Below, in pieces: positions 1-5,558 of a DNA stretch of 6,416 nt. The translations under genes were made by a program, and so were the position numbers. This DNA is from Planctomycetaceae bacterium (GTDB lineage Bacteria; Planctomycetota; Planctomycetia; Pirellulales; Thermoguttaceae). The notes beneath the pieces are model-generated. The model ran no database searches. It saw nothing but the letters and a program-made list of their open reading frames with translations, and was not told the origin of the DNA. The first letter of the stretch is position 1. Each line of letters begins with the position of its first letter. The stretch covers positions 1-6,416 of the forward strand of contig JAISQS010000550.1 of NCBI GenBank assembly GCA_031274045.1. Reading direction: 5' to 3'.

Positions 1-291
1 GCGCACGGGGGGACTTCGTTGGTTATTAAGGGAGGGAAAATTGGTTACCAGTTACGGTTCAGTTTTCCAAAAACTCTTTATTATTTTATGTTAGTGTACC
101 AACAAAAAAATATAAAAGAGCCTTTTCTTAAAATTTAACTATCCATAAATTCTACTGTTATGTCAAAAAAATTTAAGGTATTCTAATTACCGCAAGTTAG
201 TTATTTGTCACCCCCATTCTATTTTTTTTTTTTTGTGTAAATTAACACGATGTTTTTTGACGTGACTCATTGTTTTTGCAATTTGAGTTTT

Positions 292-326
292 TTTTGATTT
301 GGGTCAAAACAGTTGTTTTGTTTTTT
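292..326 (+). promoter_or_regulatory. two mutually exclusive small hairpins followed by T6
   Basis: TTTTGA (292-297) pairs perfectly with TCAAAA (304-309) across a six-base loop. CAAAAC (305-310) also pairs perfectly with GTTTTG (315-320) across AGTT, and this second stem is followed by six T (321-326). The two stems share bases 305-309 and cannot form together. The second has the shape of a weak intrinsic terminator. The pair lies about 60 bp before the first gene, where it could end upstream transcription or act as a simple attenuator. In such AT-rich DNA short stems arise by chance, so this is only a candidate. Confidence 0.3.
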
Positions 327-360
327 GGAATACAGAATCATAACAACATACAAAAATTTT

Positions 361-384
361 TAACCAACTAACCAATTAACCAAT
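361..384 (+). repeat. three 8-bp tandem repeats (TAACCAAY) abutting the start codon
   Basis: TAACCAAC, TAACCAAT and TAACCAAT follow one another without gaps, and one further T separates them from the ATG at 386. No purine-rich ribosome binding site is present, so this C/A-rich tract is the translation leader. A looser version (TTAAC, TAACCAC, TTAAACC, TTTAACCAAT) occupies 624-653 ahead of the E2-like gene. This may be a leader style for Shine-Dalgarno-independent initiation, or an operator for a regulator encoded elsewhere. Confidence 0.6.
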
Positions 385-385
385 T

Positions 386-607
386 ATGGCAGTATTCAAA
401 TTTAGGGCATTCAATAAGGAAGGAAGACCAATTCAAGCTGAAATCTTTGTTGGAGGGACACAGCGTGGGTTTACTAAAAAGTCGTCAGACGATTGGCTTG
501 AAGTCGAAACCCAATACGAAGACGAATACGAATGGTATGCGAGATACGACGGAAAAACAATTGATCGCGGCAAATCAAAAGGCGGAAAAATTACTGCCTG
601 CGAATAA
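386..607 (+). CDS. small all-beta protein with near-terminal Gly-Gly; candidate conjugated modifier
   Basis: This 73-residue protein is not recognised as a named family. It sits first in an operon with E2-like, JAB and E1-like genes, where related systems encode the ubiquitin-like modifier. Gly66-Gly67 is followed by the six-residue tail KITACE, as in a modifier precursor that a JAB peptidase must trim. The sequence alternates in a beta pattern: strands near 3-9, 15-23, 37-42 and 48-54, with a turn NKEGRP and a GxT-like step at 28-30. This resembles carboxypeptidase-regulatory or transthyretin-like domains (G-x-P-I-x-A-x-I-x-V-x-G). I see no helix between strands 2 and 3 as in a beta-grasp ubiquitin. 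The start is the only ATG in frame. There is no signal peptide, so the protein is cytoplasmic. The modifier role is inferred from context and the Gly-Gly; it could instead be a substrate, an inhibitor, or a divergent beta-grasp protein. Confidence 0.72.
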   Translation: MAVFKFRAFNKEGRPIQAEIFVGGTQRGFTKKSSDDWLEVETQYEDEYEWYARYDGKTIDRGKSKGGKITACE

Positions 608-662
608 CCGCTTGACAATGTCAATTAACTAACCACTTAAACCTTTAACCAATTTTAAAACA

Positions 663-1415
663 ATGAAAACTAAAATTAACACACAACGTTACAAAATGAA
701 TTTGACAAACGCTCAAATTCTCACTCCAAATCCGACAACTGCTCAACTCCAAATCCCAAAAGGAACATTAGCAGCAGATAACAACACGGAAACGAGAACT
801 CTGAGTGAAAATGAACGAAAACTTCAAAGTATTACAGAAAAACTTGCACAAGGTAAACCATTGTGGGTCGGTCAAGATGGTCAAATCATCGAAGACGCTA
901 ACGCAAGTGGCATTAACACTAACGCCATAACGCCAATCCCACCCGGAAAATTAGCAGTACAACAATGGTACGAAAAAGACCCACAACTATACCAAGACGA
1001 AATAGCCGCAATGAAACTAAAATTCCCGAATTTTCAACTCACTAAACTCGGCGGTGGCGATGATCGTTTAGCTTGGCACGGGACATTGCACATCGGGCTA
1101 CTCGGTAGTGCATGGAAGATTATGGCTGTTTATGACAATGATCATCCTAAAAAAGTAATGGGAACTTCTGTCAAAACATTCCTTATTGATCCGTCGATTG
1201 ATTTCGTTGCAGAAAAAATTGGGCAGCATCCGCCGCATGTTTTGTCAAGCGAGGACGGATATTATCTATGTATTTTCAGATCGGAAGACGTGAGAGCGGA
1301 TACAAGAGTTACTTCCGCAGCCCAATGCCTCGCAACTGCAGCAAAATGGATTTTAGGAATAGAACTCGTTATGCTCGGTAAGTTGTCACTCGATAAATTT
1401 GGCGGACACATTTAA
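663..1415 (+). CDS. E2-like ubiquitin-conjugating enzyme homologue
   Basis: The 250-residue product has a bacterial E2 (UBC-like) domain in its C-terminal two thirds. Helix 1 (about 102-120) leads into FPNF and strands at 136-146 and 151-158. The core HPPHVLSSEDGYYLCIF (189-205) matches the E2 pattern of an HPx element followed by the active-site loop, giving Cys203 as the likely thioester cysteine. A long helix with AAKW (about 218-240) and a terminal His249 fit bacterial E2 families next to E1 and JAB genes. Residues 1-95 are a polar, probably flexible extension not needed for the fold. Cys222 lies in the following helix and is less likely catalytic. The expected role is to accept an activated modifier from the E1-like enzyme and pass it to a target. 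The start lacks a ribosome binding site; Met12 (696) is an alternative. A 236-bp gap holding a palindromic repeat separates it from the JAB gene. Confidence 0.82.
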   Translation: MKTKINTQRYKMNLTNAQILTPNPTTAQLQIPKGTLAADNNTETRTLSENERKLQSITEKLAQGKPLWVGQDGQIIEDANASGINTNAITPIPPGKLAVQQWYEKDPQLYQDEIAAMKLKFPNFQLTKLGGGDDRLAWHGTLHIGLLGSAWKIMAVYDNDHPKKVMGTSVKTFLIDPSIDFVAEKIGQHPPHVLSSEDGYYLCIFRSEDVRADTRVTSAAQCLATAAKWILGIELVMLGKLSLDKFGGHI

Positions 1416-1472
1416 ACTGTTTTAACTTTAACTTTCAACGCCAGCCGTCTGATTACTTATCGGATTGCTTTA

Positions 1473-1627
1473 TTAACCACAGAGAACACAGGGAACACAG
1501 AGAAGGTTATTTTTTACCGCTTAAAATACGCAAATTAAAATTAAAAATATATTTAATTTTTGAATATTTTATATGTTGTAACTATTAAAAAACTTTTCTC
1601 TGTGAACACTGCGTTCTCTGTGGTTAA
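1473..1627. repeat. 155-bp nested palindromic element with 9-bp repeat arms
   Basis: The left arm starts TTAACCACAGAG and the right arm ends CTCTGTGGTTAA. The left arm is three 9-mers in a row: CACAGAGAA (1478-1486), CACAGGGAA and CACAGAGAA (to 1504). Read on the minus strand, the right arm gives CACAGAGAA, a diverged middle unit, and CACAGAGAA. At the centre lies a second perfect hairpin, AAAATTAAA (1537-1545) with TTTAATTTT (1552-1560), almost exactly concentric with the outer arms. There is no ORF. It looks like a non-coding mobile palindrome (MITE- or REP-like); CACAGAG-type repeats of this kind are familiar from many environmental bacterial genomes. It ends 24 bp before the JAB start codon, so it forms that gene's upstream leader and may terminate or stabilise the transcript. 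Confidence 0.75.
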
Positions 1628-1651
1628 AAATATATTACAAAAAATTTTATA

Positions 1652-2467
1652 ATGAGTAACAAAGAAGACATTACTGTTGTTTTTACAAATCGCGCTTACA
1701 ATGCGATTATCAATGAGTCTTTTGCAAAATCTCCGTTGGAGACGGGCGGCGTATTGCTTGGTTATATTCTTGATTCAGGTGTTTGGGTTGTAGTGGAAAC
1801 GCTTCCTCCGGGGCCGAAATCGAATTATCGACACGCATTTTTTGAATATGACGAAGAATTTGTAAATTATCTTGTCGTACCCGTTGCAACACAATACAAA
1901 AATACGTTGCAAGTTCTTGGACTTTGGCATCGTCATCCGGGCAGTATGGATACGTTTAGTTCCACCGATGACGGAACGAATATTAAATTTGCTGAAAGAA
2001 ATTTTTCTTTGGGCGCGATTTCCGGGTTGGTTAATATTGATCCGGCTTTTCGACTCACAATGTATCATGTTGACAGCGTGACAAAATCTACTTCGCCTGT
2101 TCGGAATTATCGAACGAATAACGCCGGCTTCTTCAATCACGTAACTAATTGGTTTAACCCAAATGCGAAACAACTACGATACACAAAAATAGAAGTTGTT
2201 GTTGATAAATATGACAACATCATTCCGCCCAATCTTCTATCGTTAAAGTACGATCCAAAACAAAACGAACATCCCAAACCGTCCGCCCAAACGCAATTCA
2301 CGCCCAATAACAAGACAACTCAAAAAACAATCACACCACAATACAACAACGTCCAAAATCCAAATATTGCACAACAACCTAACAATCAACTTAACAATCA
2401 ACCTAATCAAAACAATGTCAATACCAATATCAACTATCCCAACAACGGATATCTTAAAAGATATTAA
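1652..2467 (+). CDS. JAB/JAMM metalloprotease (deubiquitinase-like isopeptidase)
   Basis: Residues 7 to about 145 form a complete JAB/MPN domain. Glu30 (in LETGGVLLG) is the catalytic acid and His93, His95 and Asp106 are the zinc ligands, with Ser103, in WHRHPGSMDTFSSTDD; this is the exact E...HxHx(7)SxxD signature. In related operons this enzyme trims the modifier precursor to expose its C-terminal glycine and removes it from targets; the Gly-Gly-KITACE end of the first protein is the obvious candidate substrate. After the catalytic domain come a short conserved-looking segment (about 175-201) and a roughly 65-residue tail rich in Asn, Gln and Pro, giving 271 residues against about 150 for a minimal JAB protein. 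The tail is encoded by short repeats such as AACAATCAACYT (2381-2404). The E1-like gene starts inside it. No ribosome binding site precedes the ATG. Confidence 0.95.
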   Translation: MSNKEDITVVFTNRAYNAIINESFAKSPLETGGVLLGYILDSGVWVVVETLPPGPKSNYRHAFFEYDEEFVNYLVVPVATQYKNTLQVLGLWHRHPGSMDTFSSTDDGTNIKFAERNFSLGAISGLVNIDPAFRLTMYHVDSVTKSTSPVRNYRTNNAGFFNHVTNWFNPNAKQLRYTKIEVVVDKYDNIIPPNLLSLKYDPKQNEHPKPSAQTQFTPNNKTTQKTITPQYNNVQNPNIAQQPNNQLNNQPNQNNVNTNINYPNNGYLKRY

Positions 2468-3695
2468 AAAAAGTTCTCCGCGACCGGCAACCGTTTATTA
2501 TCCGAAAGAATTGGATAATTGCGAAACAAAATTCACCGGCTATTTGTACGGATATTTTCAAAAAGAAACAAACTCGTTTAACGTAACTCGCACCGCGTCG
2601 GAACAAGAGAACGAACAAACAAAACGCATAACGCCGTTACAAGAAATTGGGCGTGTTTTTTCTCAAAAGCCTTCGGACAACGAAAAGGTTTTACCGGAAA
2701 ACTCCGGTGTTGAAAATTATATTTACGCTTATTGGGAAGATGACAAAATAATTTTTGAGGCGTATTCAGGTTATTGCGAAGATGAAAACGGTCAAAGAAA
2801 TTTTATTCCGTGTTCGATTGTGAGTTGTAAAAGCGAACCGTATTCGTTGACGTTGGATGTTTTTTCTCGCAATACGGGAATTTTGGAAACGGATGTGATG
2901 TTGGAGAAGGGCGTATTGGTAATTGGTTGTGGTTCGGTTGGCAGTCTTATTGCGTTGGAGTTGGCGCGTGCCGGAGTTGGGCGTTTTCTTTTGATAGACG
3001 ACGATATTTTAGGTTATCACAATATCTGCCGTCACCAATGCGGAATCGCCGATGTTGGCAAATATAAAACAGATGCCGTCAAAGAACGCATTTTACAAAT
3101 AAATCCGAAAGCGAATGTTGAGTTACGGCATCGCACGATACAAGAAGTGCCGCTTCCAATTTTGAATAATTTTTGCAACGAAAATACAATCGCTACCGGA
3201 TGCGCCGACAACCGAGAAGGCGACTTGTACATCAATAACATCGCAACAGAAATAGGAATGCCGTTTATGGCGGTTGGGTGTTGGGAACGCGCTTGTGTCG
3301 GCGAGATTTTTTATTGGCTTCCGAAAACAACGAAGCATCCGCAAGGAATGCCGAATTATAAAGATTTTATTGAGACTATCGGTGGTATTTCTAATCGTGT
3401 TAATCAAAATAGACGTTTTTATACCAACGAAGAGGAACTTGCGAAAACCGTATTTGAACCCGGAATTTCGGCGGACATAAATTTCGTTACGACAATTGCC
3501 GTTAAACTTGCCATCGATATTCTAAATCAAAATAACCCGCAATACGAACCGCGTCTGCTTCCGCATTTAACGCAATACACCTTAATATGCAACACAAATA
3601 ACGAAAAAATCGGAGGAGATCAAGTTAAAATTTTCTCCTACCCGTTACAAGTTACAACAAGCATAAATATTTCTTACGCCGCAAAAAACAACTAA
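2415..3695 (+). CDS. ThiF/E1-like adenylating enzyme
   Basis: The 426-residue protein has a ThiF/MoeB/E1 adenylation domain from about residue 160. It shows the nucleotide loop GCGSVGS (171-177), the acidic strand end LLIDDD (192-197), Asn203/Arg206/Gln208 of the DxDxxxxxNxxRQ-type motif, Lys218, and Asp265-Asn266 before the crossover region. Cys289 and Cys294 in GCWERACVG are the nearest candidates for a thioester cysteine; no CxxC zinc pairs are seen. Residues 20-155 form an alpha/beta domain I do not recognise, containing GYLYGYF and YIYAYWEDD; an inactive JAB- or E1-like domain is possible. The enzyme should adenylate the C-terminal glycine of the modifier and load the E2-like protein. 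ATG 2415 is chosen over TTG 2367 because the extra 16 residues are low-complexity shadow of the JAB tail. The 53-bp overlap with the JAB gene implies translational coupling. Confidence 0.94.
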   Translation: MSIPISTIPTTDILKDIKKSSPRPATVYYPKELDNCETKFTGYLYGYFQKETNSFNVTRTASEQENEQTKRITPLQEIGRVFSQKPSDNEKVLPENSGVENYIYAYWEDDKIIFEAYSGYCEDENGQRNFIPCSIVSCKSEPYSLTLDVFSRNTGILETDVMLEKGVLVIGCGSVGSLIALELARAGVGRFLLIDDDILGYHNICRHQCGIADVGKYKTDAVKERILQINPKANVELRHRTIQEVPLPILNNFCNENTIATGCADNREGDLYINNIATEIGMPFMAVGCWERACVGEIFYWLPKTTKHPQGMPNYKDFIETIGGISNRVNQNRRFYTNEEELAKTVFEPGISADINFVTTIAVKLAIDILNQNNPQYEPRLLPHLTQYTLICNTNNEKIGGDQVKIFSYPLQVTTSINISYAAKNN

Positions 3696-3753
3696 CCAAA
3701 ATAAAACCGTAGACTTGTTCAAGAACTTGAAAAAGAGTGTAATGAGGTTTTAG

Positions 3754-3832
3754 TTTTGTCAACAGATTATGCAGATGTAACAGATTTTAATAAAAAACTA
3801 ATCTGCAAAATCTGTAAAATCTGTTGACAAAA
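3754..3832. repeat. 79-bp palindromic element with 9-bp repeat arms
   Basis: The ends TTTTGTCAACAGATT (3754-3768) and AATCTGTTGACAAAA (3818-3832) are a perfect 15-bp inverted repeat. Inside, the left arm has CAG at 3763, 3772 and 3781, a strict 9-bp period (CAGATTATG, CAGATGTAA, CAGATTTTA). The minus strand of the right arm reads CAGATTTTA, CAGATTTTG, CAGATT. The arms pair imperfectly around a short A/T loop near 3793. It carries no gene. It lies between the E1-like gene and the ankyrin gene and ends eight bases before the latter's ribosome binding site. It could act as a bidirectional terminator, and is probably a dispersed mobile palindrome. Confidence 0.72.
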
Positions 3833-3840
3833 ACAACAGT

Positions 3841-3846
3841 AAAGGA
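3841..3846 (+). promoter_or_regulatory. Shine-Dalgarno site AAAGGA
   Basis: AAAGGA lies seven bases before ATG 3854. This fixes the start of the ankyrin gene and rules out the upstream TTG at 3824, which falls inside the palindromic element. The first four genes of the window have no such site. Confidence 0.75.
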
Positions 3847-3899
3847 AATTGCAATGACAGTAGATCCGCGAACCGGCGAAATCATACGCGAACAACCGC
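3841..3899 (+). repeat. duplicated gene 5' end, copy 1
   Basis: The first 46 coding bases (3854-3899) match 4884-4929 with a single difference (ACA against GCA in codon 2), including all third codon positions. The 13 bases before the ATG also match with two differences. Beyond base 3899 the genes diverge into different Q-rich linkers and unrelated domains. Silent identity of this kind points to a recent duplication or gene conversion of the 5' module, not only selection on the peptide. Confidence 0.9.
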
Positions 3900-4828
3900 G
3901 TCAGCAAACTCAACCGCGTCAACAACCGCGTCAGCCAAATCAAACTCAACAATCGACTATTACTGCCGCTGTTGCCGCGCAGAGTAGTCCTTTGCCAAGA
4001 CCGAATATTGATATTTTTGTAGCGGTGCAACGCAATGAATTGGCAACTGTTAGGCGATGGTTACTAATTGATAGCAACTTAGTTCATAGTAGAGATGGGG
4101 ACGGCAATACGCCGCTTCATTATGCGGCGAACCTTTCCGATTTTAGGATATTCGAATATTTGATTTCACAAAGGGCGGATCCCAAAGTAAAAAATAATCG
4201 CGGAATCTATCCGGTGTATGCTTCAAAACGACCTGAAAATATTTCGTATCTACGCAATTTTATTAAGAAAGAATTTTTTAATGCAGTTGAACAAAACAAC
4301 ACAGCACTTGTTAAGCAATGGTTGGAGATTAACCCTAAATTAGTTAATGAAAAAAATGATCAAGGTGATTTTCCGATTCATATTGCGGCATCTAAATACT
4401 TAGAAGCAGATATGCTCTACCTTTTGATTTATCATCACGCCGATCTCAACGCAAAAAATAGAAACGATAAGACTCCGCTGGAGGTTGCCAACACAGTGGA
4501 AAAACAACGTATTATCCGAACGATGCCAGATAGGAAACACCAGTTAATTGTTAAAAACGTAGGGTTGGTAATAGGTAGCGCAATATTTGGAGTAATATCT
4601 GGAGTAATTTGTACACTTATTGGTGGAATTATTGGAACAATTCGTTATGTATCTCATTATGGAATTAGTTCTGATGGAATTCAAAAAGGATTTGATAATG
4701 GATGTTATAATGCATCTTTTTATGGAATAATTATCGGAATAATTGTTTGCGGTATTCTTGTATCAATAGTGACACTACTGCCGGATGATTCAGATTGGAA
4801 AAGATTATGTCATCAATGGAAAAGCTAA
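3854..4828 (+). CDS. ankyrin-repeat protein with two C-terminal membrane segments
   Basis: The 324-residue product opens with the tag MTVDPRTGEIIREQP, then a Q/P/R-rich linker (16-48) built partly from QPRQQ-type repeats. Residues 52-212 are ankyrin repeats: NTPLHYAANLSDFRIFEYL (85-103) and FPIHIAASKYLEADMLYLL (173-191) are the clearest, with weaker units at 52-80, 117-135 and 139-166, each ending in an LVxxRDxDG- or ADxxAKNRN-like loop. Hydrophobic, glycine-rich segments at about 235-262 and 290-309 should span the membrane. The segment between them is short. The ankyrin part should be cytoplasmic and bind another protein; no enzymatic motif is seen. It follows the conjugation genes by 158 bp across a palindromic repeat, so co-transcription is uncertain. 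It shares its N-terminal tag with the next gene, 55 bp downstream. Function is unknown; a membrane-anchored partner, target or effector is possible. Confidence 0.88.
   Translation: MTVDPRTGEIIREQPRQQTQPRQQPRQPNQTQQSTITAAVAAQSSPLPRPNIDIFVAVQRNELATVRRWLLIDSNLVHSRDGDGNTPLHYAANLSDFRIFEYLISQRADPKVKNNRGIYPVYASKRPENISYLRNFIKKEFFNAVEQNNTALVKQWLEINPKLVNEKNDQGDFPIHIAASKYLEADMLYLLIYHHADLNAKNRNDKTPLEVANTVEKQRIIRTMPDRKHQLIVKNVGLVIGSAIFGVISGVICTLIGGIIGTIRYVSHYGISSDGIQKGFDNGCYNASFYGIIIGIIVCGILVSIVTLLPDDSDWKRLCHQWKS
3893..3933 (+). repeat. short in-gene repeats CAACCGCGTCA
   Basis: CAACCGCGTCA occurs exactly at 3893-3903, 3911-3921 and 3923-3933, encoding QPRQ units of the linker. The spacing is a multiple of three only between some copies (18 and 12 bases), so the frame is kept throughout. 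This is likely replication slippage in a disordered linker. Confidence 0.8.
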
Positions 4829-4870
4829 CGTCATCAATAATTATTTACTAATTTTTTGAATTGATAACAG

Positions 4871-4929
4871 AAAAGGAATTGCAATGGCAGTAGATCCGCG
4901 AACCGGCGAAATCATACGCGAACAACCGC
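4871..4929 (+). repeat. duplicated gene 5' end with Shine-Dalgarno, copy 2
   Basis: This is the second copy of the module at 3841-3899. It includes AAAAGGA (4871-4877), a Shine-Dalgarno site six bases before ATG 4884, and the coding sequence for the tag AVDPRTGEIIREQP. Some similarity reaches about 20 bases further back (ATAACAG against ACAACAGT). Confidence 0.9.
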
Positions 4930-5525
4930 AACAACAAACTCAAACTCAACCGCAAACTCAACGGCATAACAGACCGTTCGGATTAACTCCTTTTGATAGG
5001 GATCGTATGTGGGATTTTCTTTGTTCTCCGATCATTGTTTTTTGGATTACGTTGGGCATTGTTGTTTTTGTGTTTGGGTATAGCGATGATATTTGGGGTT
5101 TTAAAGAGGAACCAATAATCAAATTTTTTGGTGAAGGTTATGTAGAATCTGCAAATTTATCACTTGAAGAATTACACAAAGAATGGGCATTTAGTTTGCT
5201 TGTCGCTTTAGTGTCGTTTGGCGTATATTTGATAAGTGTCATAAAATTTGCGGTATCGCGTAGGCTTGTGAATCCTTTGACAGTAAATAGAAGTTTTTTG
5301 ACAACTTTAATAGAGGCTAGGAGTTTATGGTTTTGGTTTTTTTGGCTTGTGATTTTGATTATTGATTTTCGTTTTTTGTTTTTCTTTTTTGCAAACTGGA
5401 TTAACAATGGCGATTCCGGAATTTGGTTACGGTGGGGTATTTCGTTACTTCCTGTAATTATTTCGTTATGTCTGGTACTTGAAGCATTCGGTATTATCTC
5501 AAGACTTTACCGGTTACTCACGTAA
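4884..5525 (+). CDS. tagged four-helix integral membrane protein, unknown family
   Basis: I do not recognise this 213-residue protein. Residues 1-15 (MAVDPRTGEIIREQP) repeat the tag of the preceding ankyrin protein, followed by a Q/T-rich linker to about 27. Hydrophobic segments at about 47-66, 102-122, 147-171 and 184-205 give four predicted membrane passes, with a polar loop at 67-101 containing YSDDIWGFKEEP and a helical LSLEELHKEW. The third segment is unusually aromatic (WFWFFW, FLFFFF). The layout loosely resembles small RDD- or DUF4282-like bacterial membrane proteins, but I cannot name a family. There is no signal peptide apart from the first membrane segment and no catalytic motif. 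The tag precedes that segment and should face the cytoplasm or be flexible. It is likely co-transcribed with the ankyrin gene 55 bp upstream; a weak terminator follows. Confidence 0.83.
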   Translation: MAVDPRTGEIIREQPQQQTQTQPQTQRHNRPFGLTPFDRDRMWDFLCSPIIVFWITLGIVVFVFGYSDDIWGFKEEPIIKFFGEGYVESANLSLEELHKEWAFSLLVALVSFGVYLISVIKFAVSRRLVNPLTVNRSFLTTLIEARSLWFWFFWLVILIIDFRFLFFFFANWINNGDSGIWLRWGISLLPVIISLCLVLEAFGIISRLYRLLT

Positions 5526-5534
5526 TAATTCATC

Positions 5535-5558
5535 TTGATAATTGTTTATCAATTTTTT
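5535..5558 (+). terminator. candidate intrinsic terminator after the membrane-protein gene
   Basis: TTGATAA (5535-5541) pairs perfectly with TTATCAA (5546-5552) around TTGT, followed directly by six T (5553-5558). The stem has only one G-C pair, so it is weak. The sequence after the ankyrin gene (4831-4857) is a diverged relative without a clean stem. Confidence 0.45.

Larger units (their letters stand above)
1..385. other. 5' non-coding region, no identifiable gene
   Basis: This stretch is very AT-rich, with long T runs around 225-235 and 289-295. One frame is open from base 1 to a stop at 136-138, but its 45 residues resemble nothing I know and the composition is typical of non-coding DNA, so it is not called as a gene end. 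The last 95 bases hold two overlapping hairpins and a tandem repeat that abuts the first gene; these are listed separately. No convincing -35/-10 pair or Bacteroidota-type promoter (TTTG / TAnnTTTG) was found, although transcription of the operon should begin here. Confidence 0.6.

Noticed and set aside
1..138. Frame open from the left edge to a stop at 136-138, possible 3' end of a gene
   Set aside because: No recognisable sequence, strong AT drift after base 60, and 45 codons open to an edge is not informative.
256..285. TTTG (256-259) and GCAATTTG (278-285) as a Bacteroidota-type -33/-7 promoter
   Set aside because: The -7 element lacks the TA of TAnnTTTG and the spacing is one base short; such matches are common in T-rich DNA.
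1473..1627. Reading the repeated 9-bp arms as a CRISPR array
   Set aside because: Units are contiguous without spacers and arranged as an inverted pair, unlike CRISPR repeats of 24-37 bp with unique spacers.
1775..2173. 132-codon open frame on the minus strand inside the JAB gene
   Set aside because: It lies wholly within a gene with complete catalytic motifs on the other strand and its translation shows no domain pattern.
2367..2414. TTG-initiated extension of the E1-like protein by 16 residues
   Set aside because: The residues are a frame-shifted copy of the N/Q-rich JAB tail repeats; ATG 2415 gives the natural start.
3714..3731. Overlapping small palindromes (CTTGTTCAAG, TTCAAGAACTTGAA) after the E1-like gene, as terminator or operator
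   Set aside because: Stems are 4-6 bp with 2-base loops and no T run follows, so neither role is supported.
3711..3828. Short open frame reading RLVQELEKECNEVL into the palindromic element
   Set aside because: It has no start codon in context and its second half is a translation of the repeat, so a real gene or gene remnant cannot be supported.
3824..3853. TTG start adding ten residues to the ankyrin protein
   Set aside because: The TTG lies in the palindromic element; the AAAGGA site and the match with the next gene fix the start at 3854.
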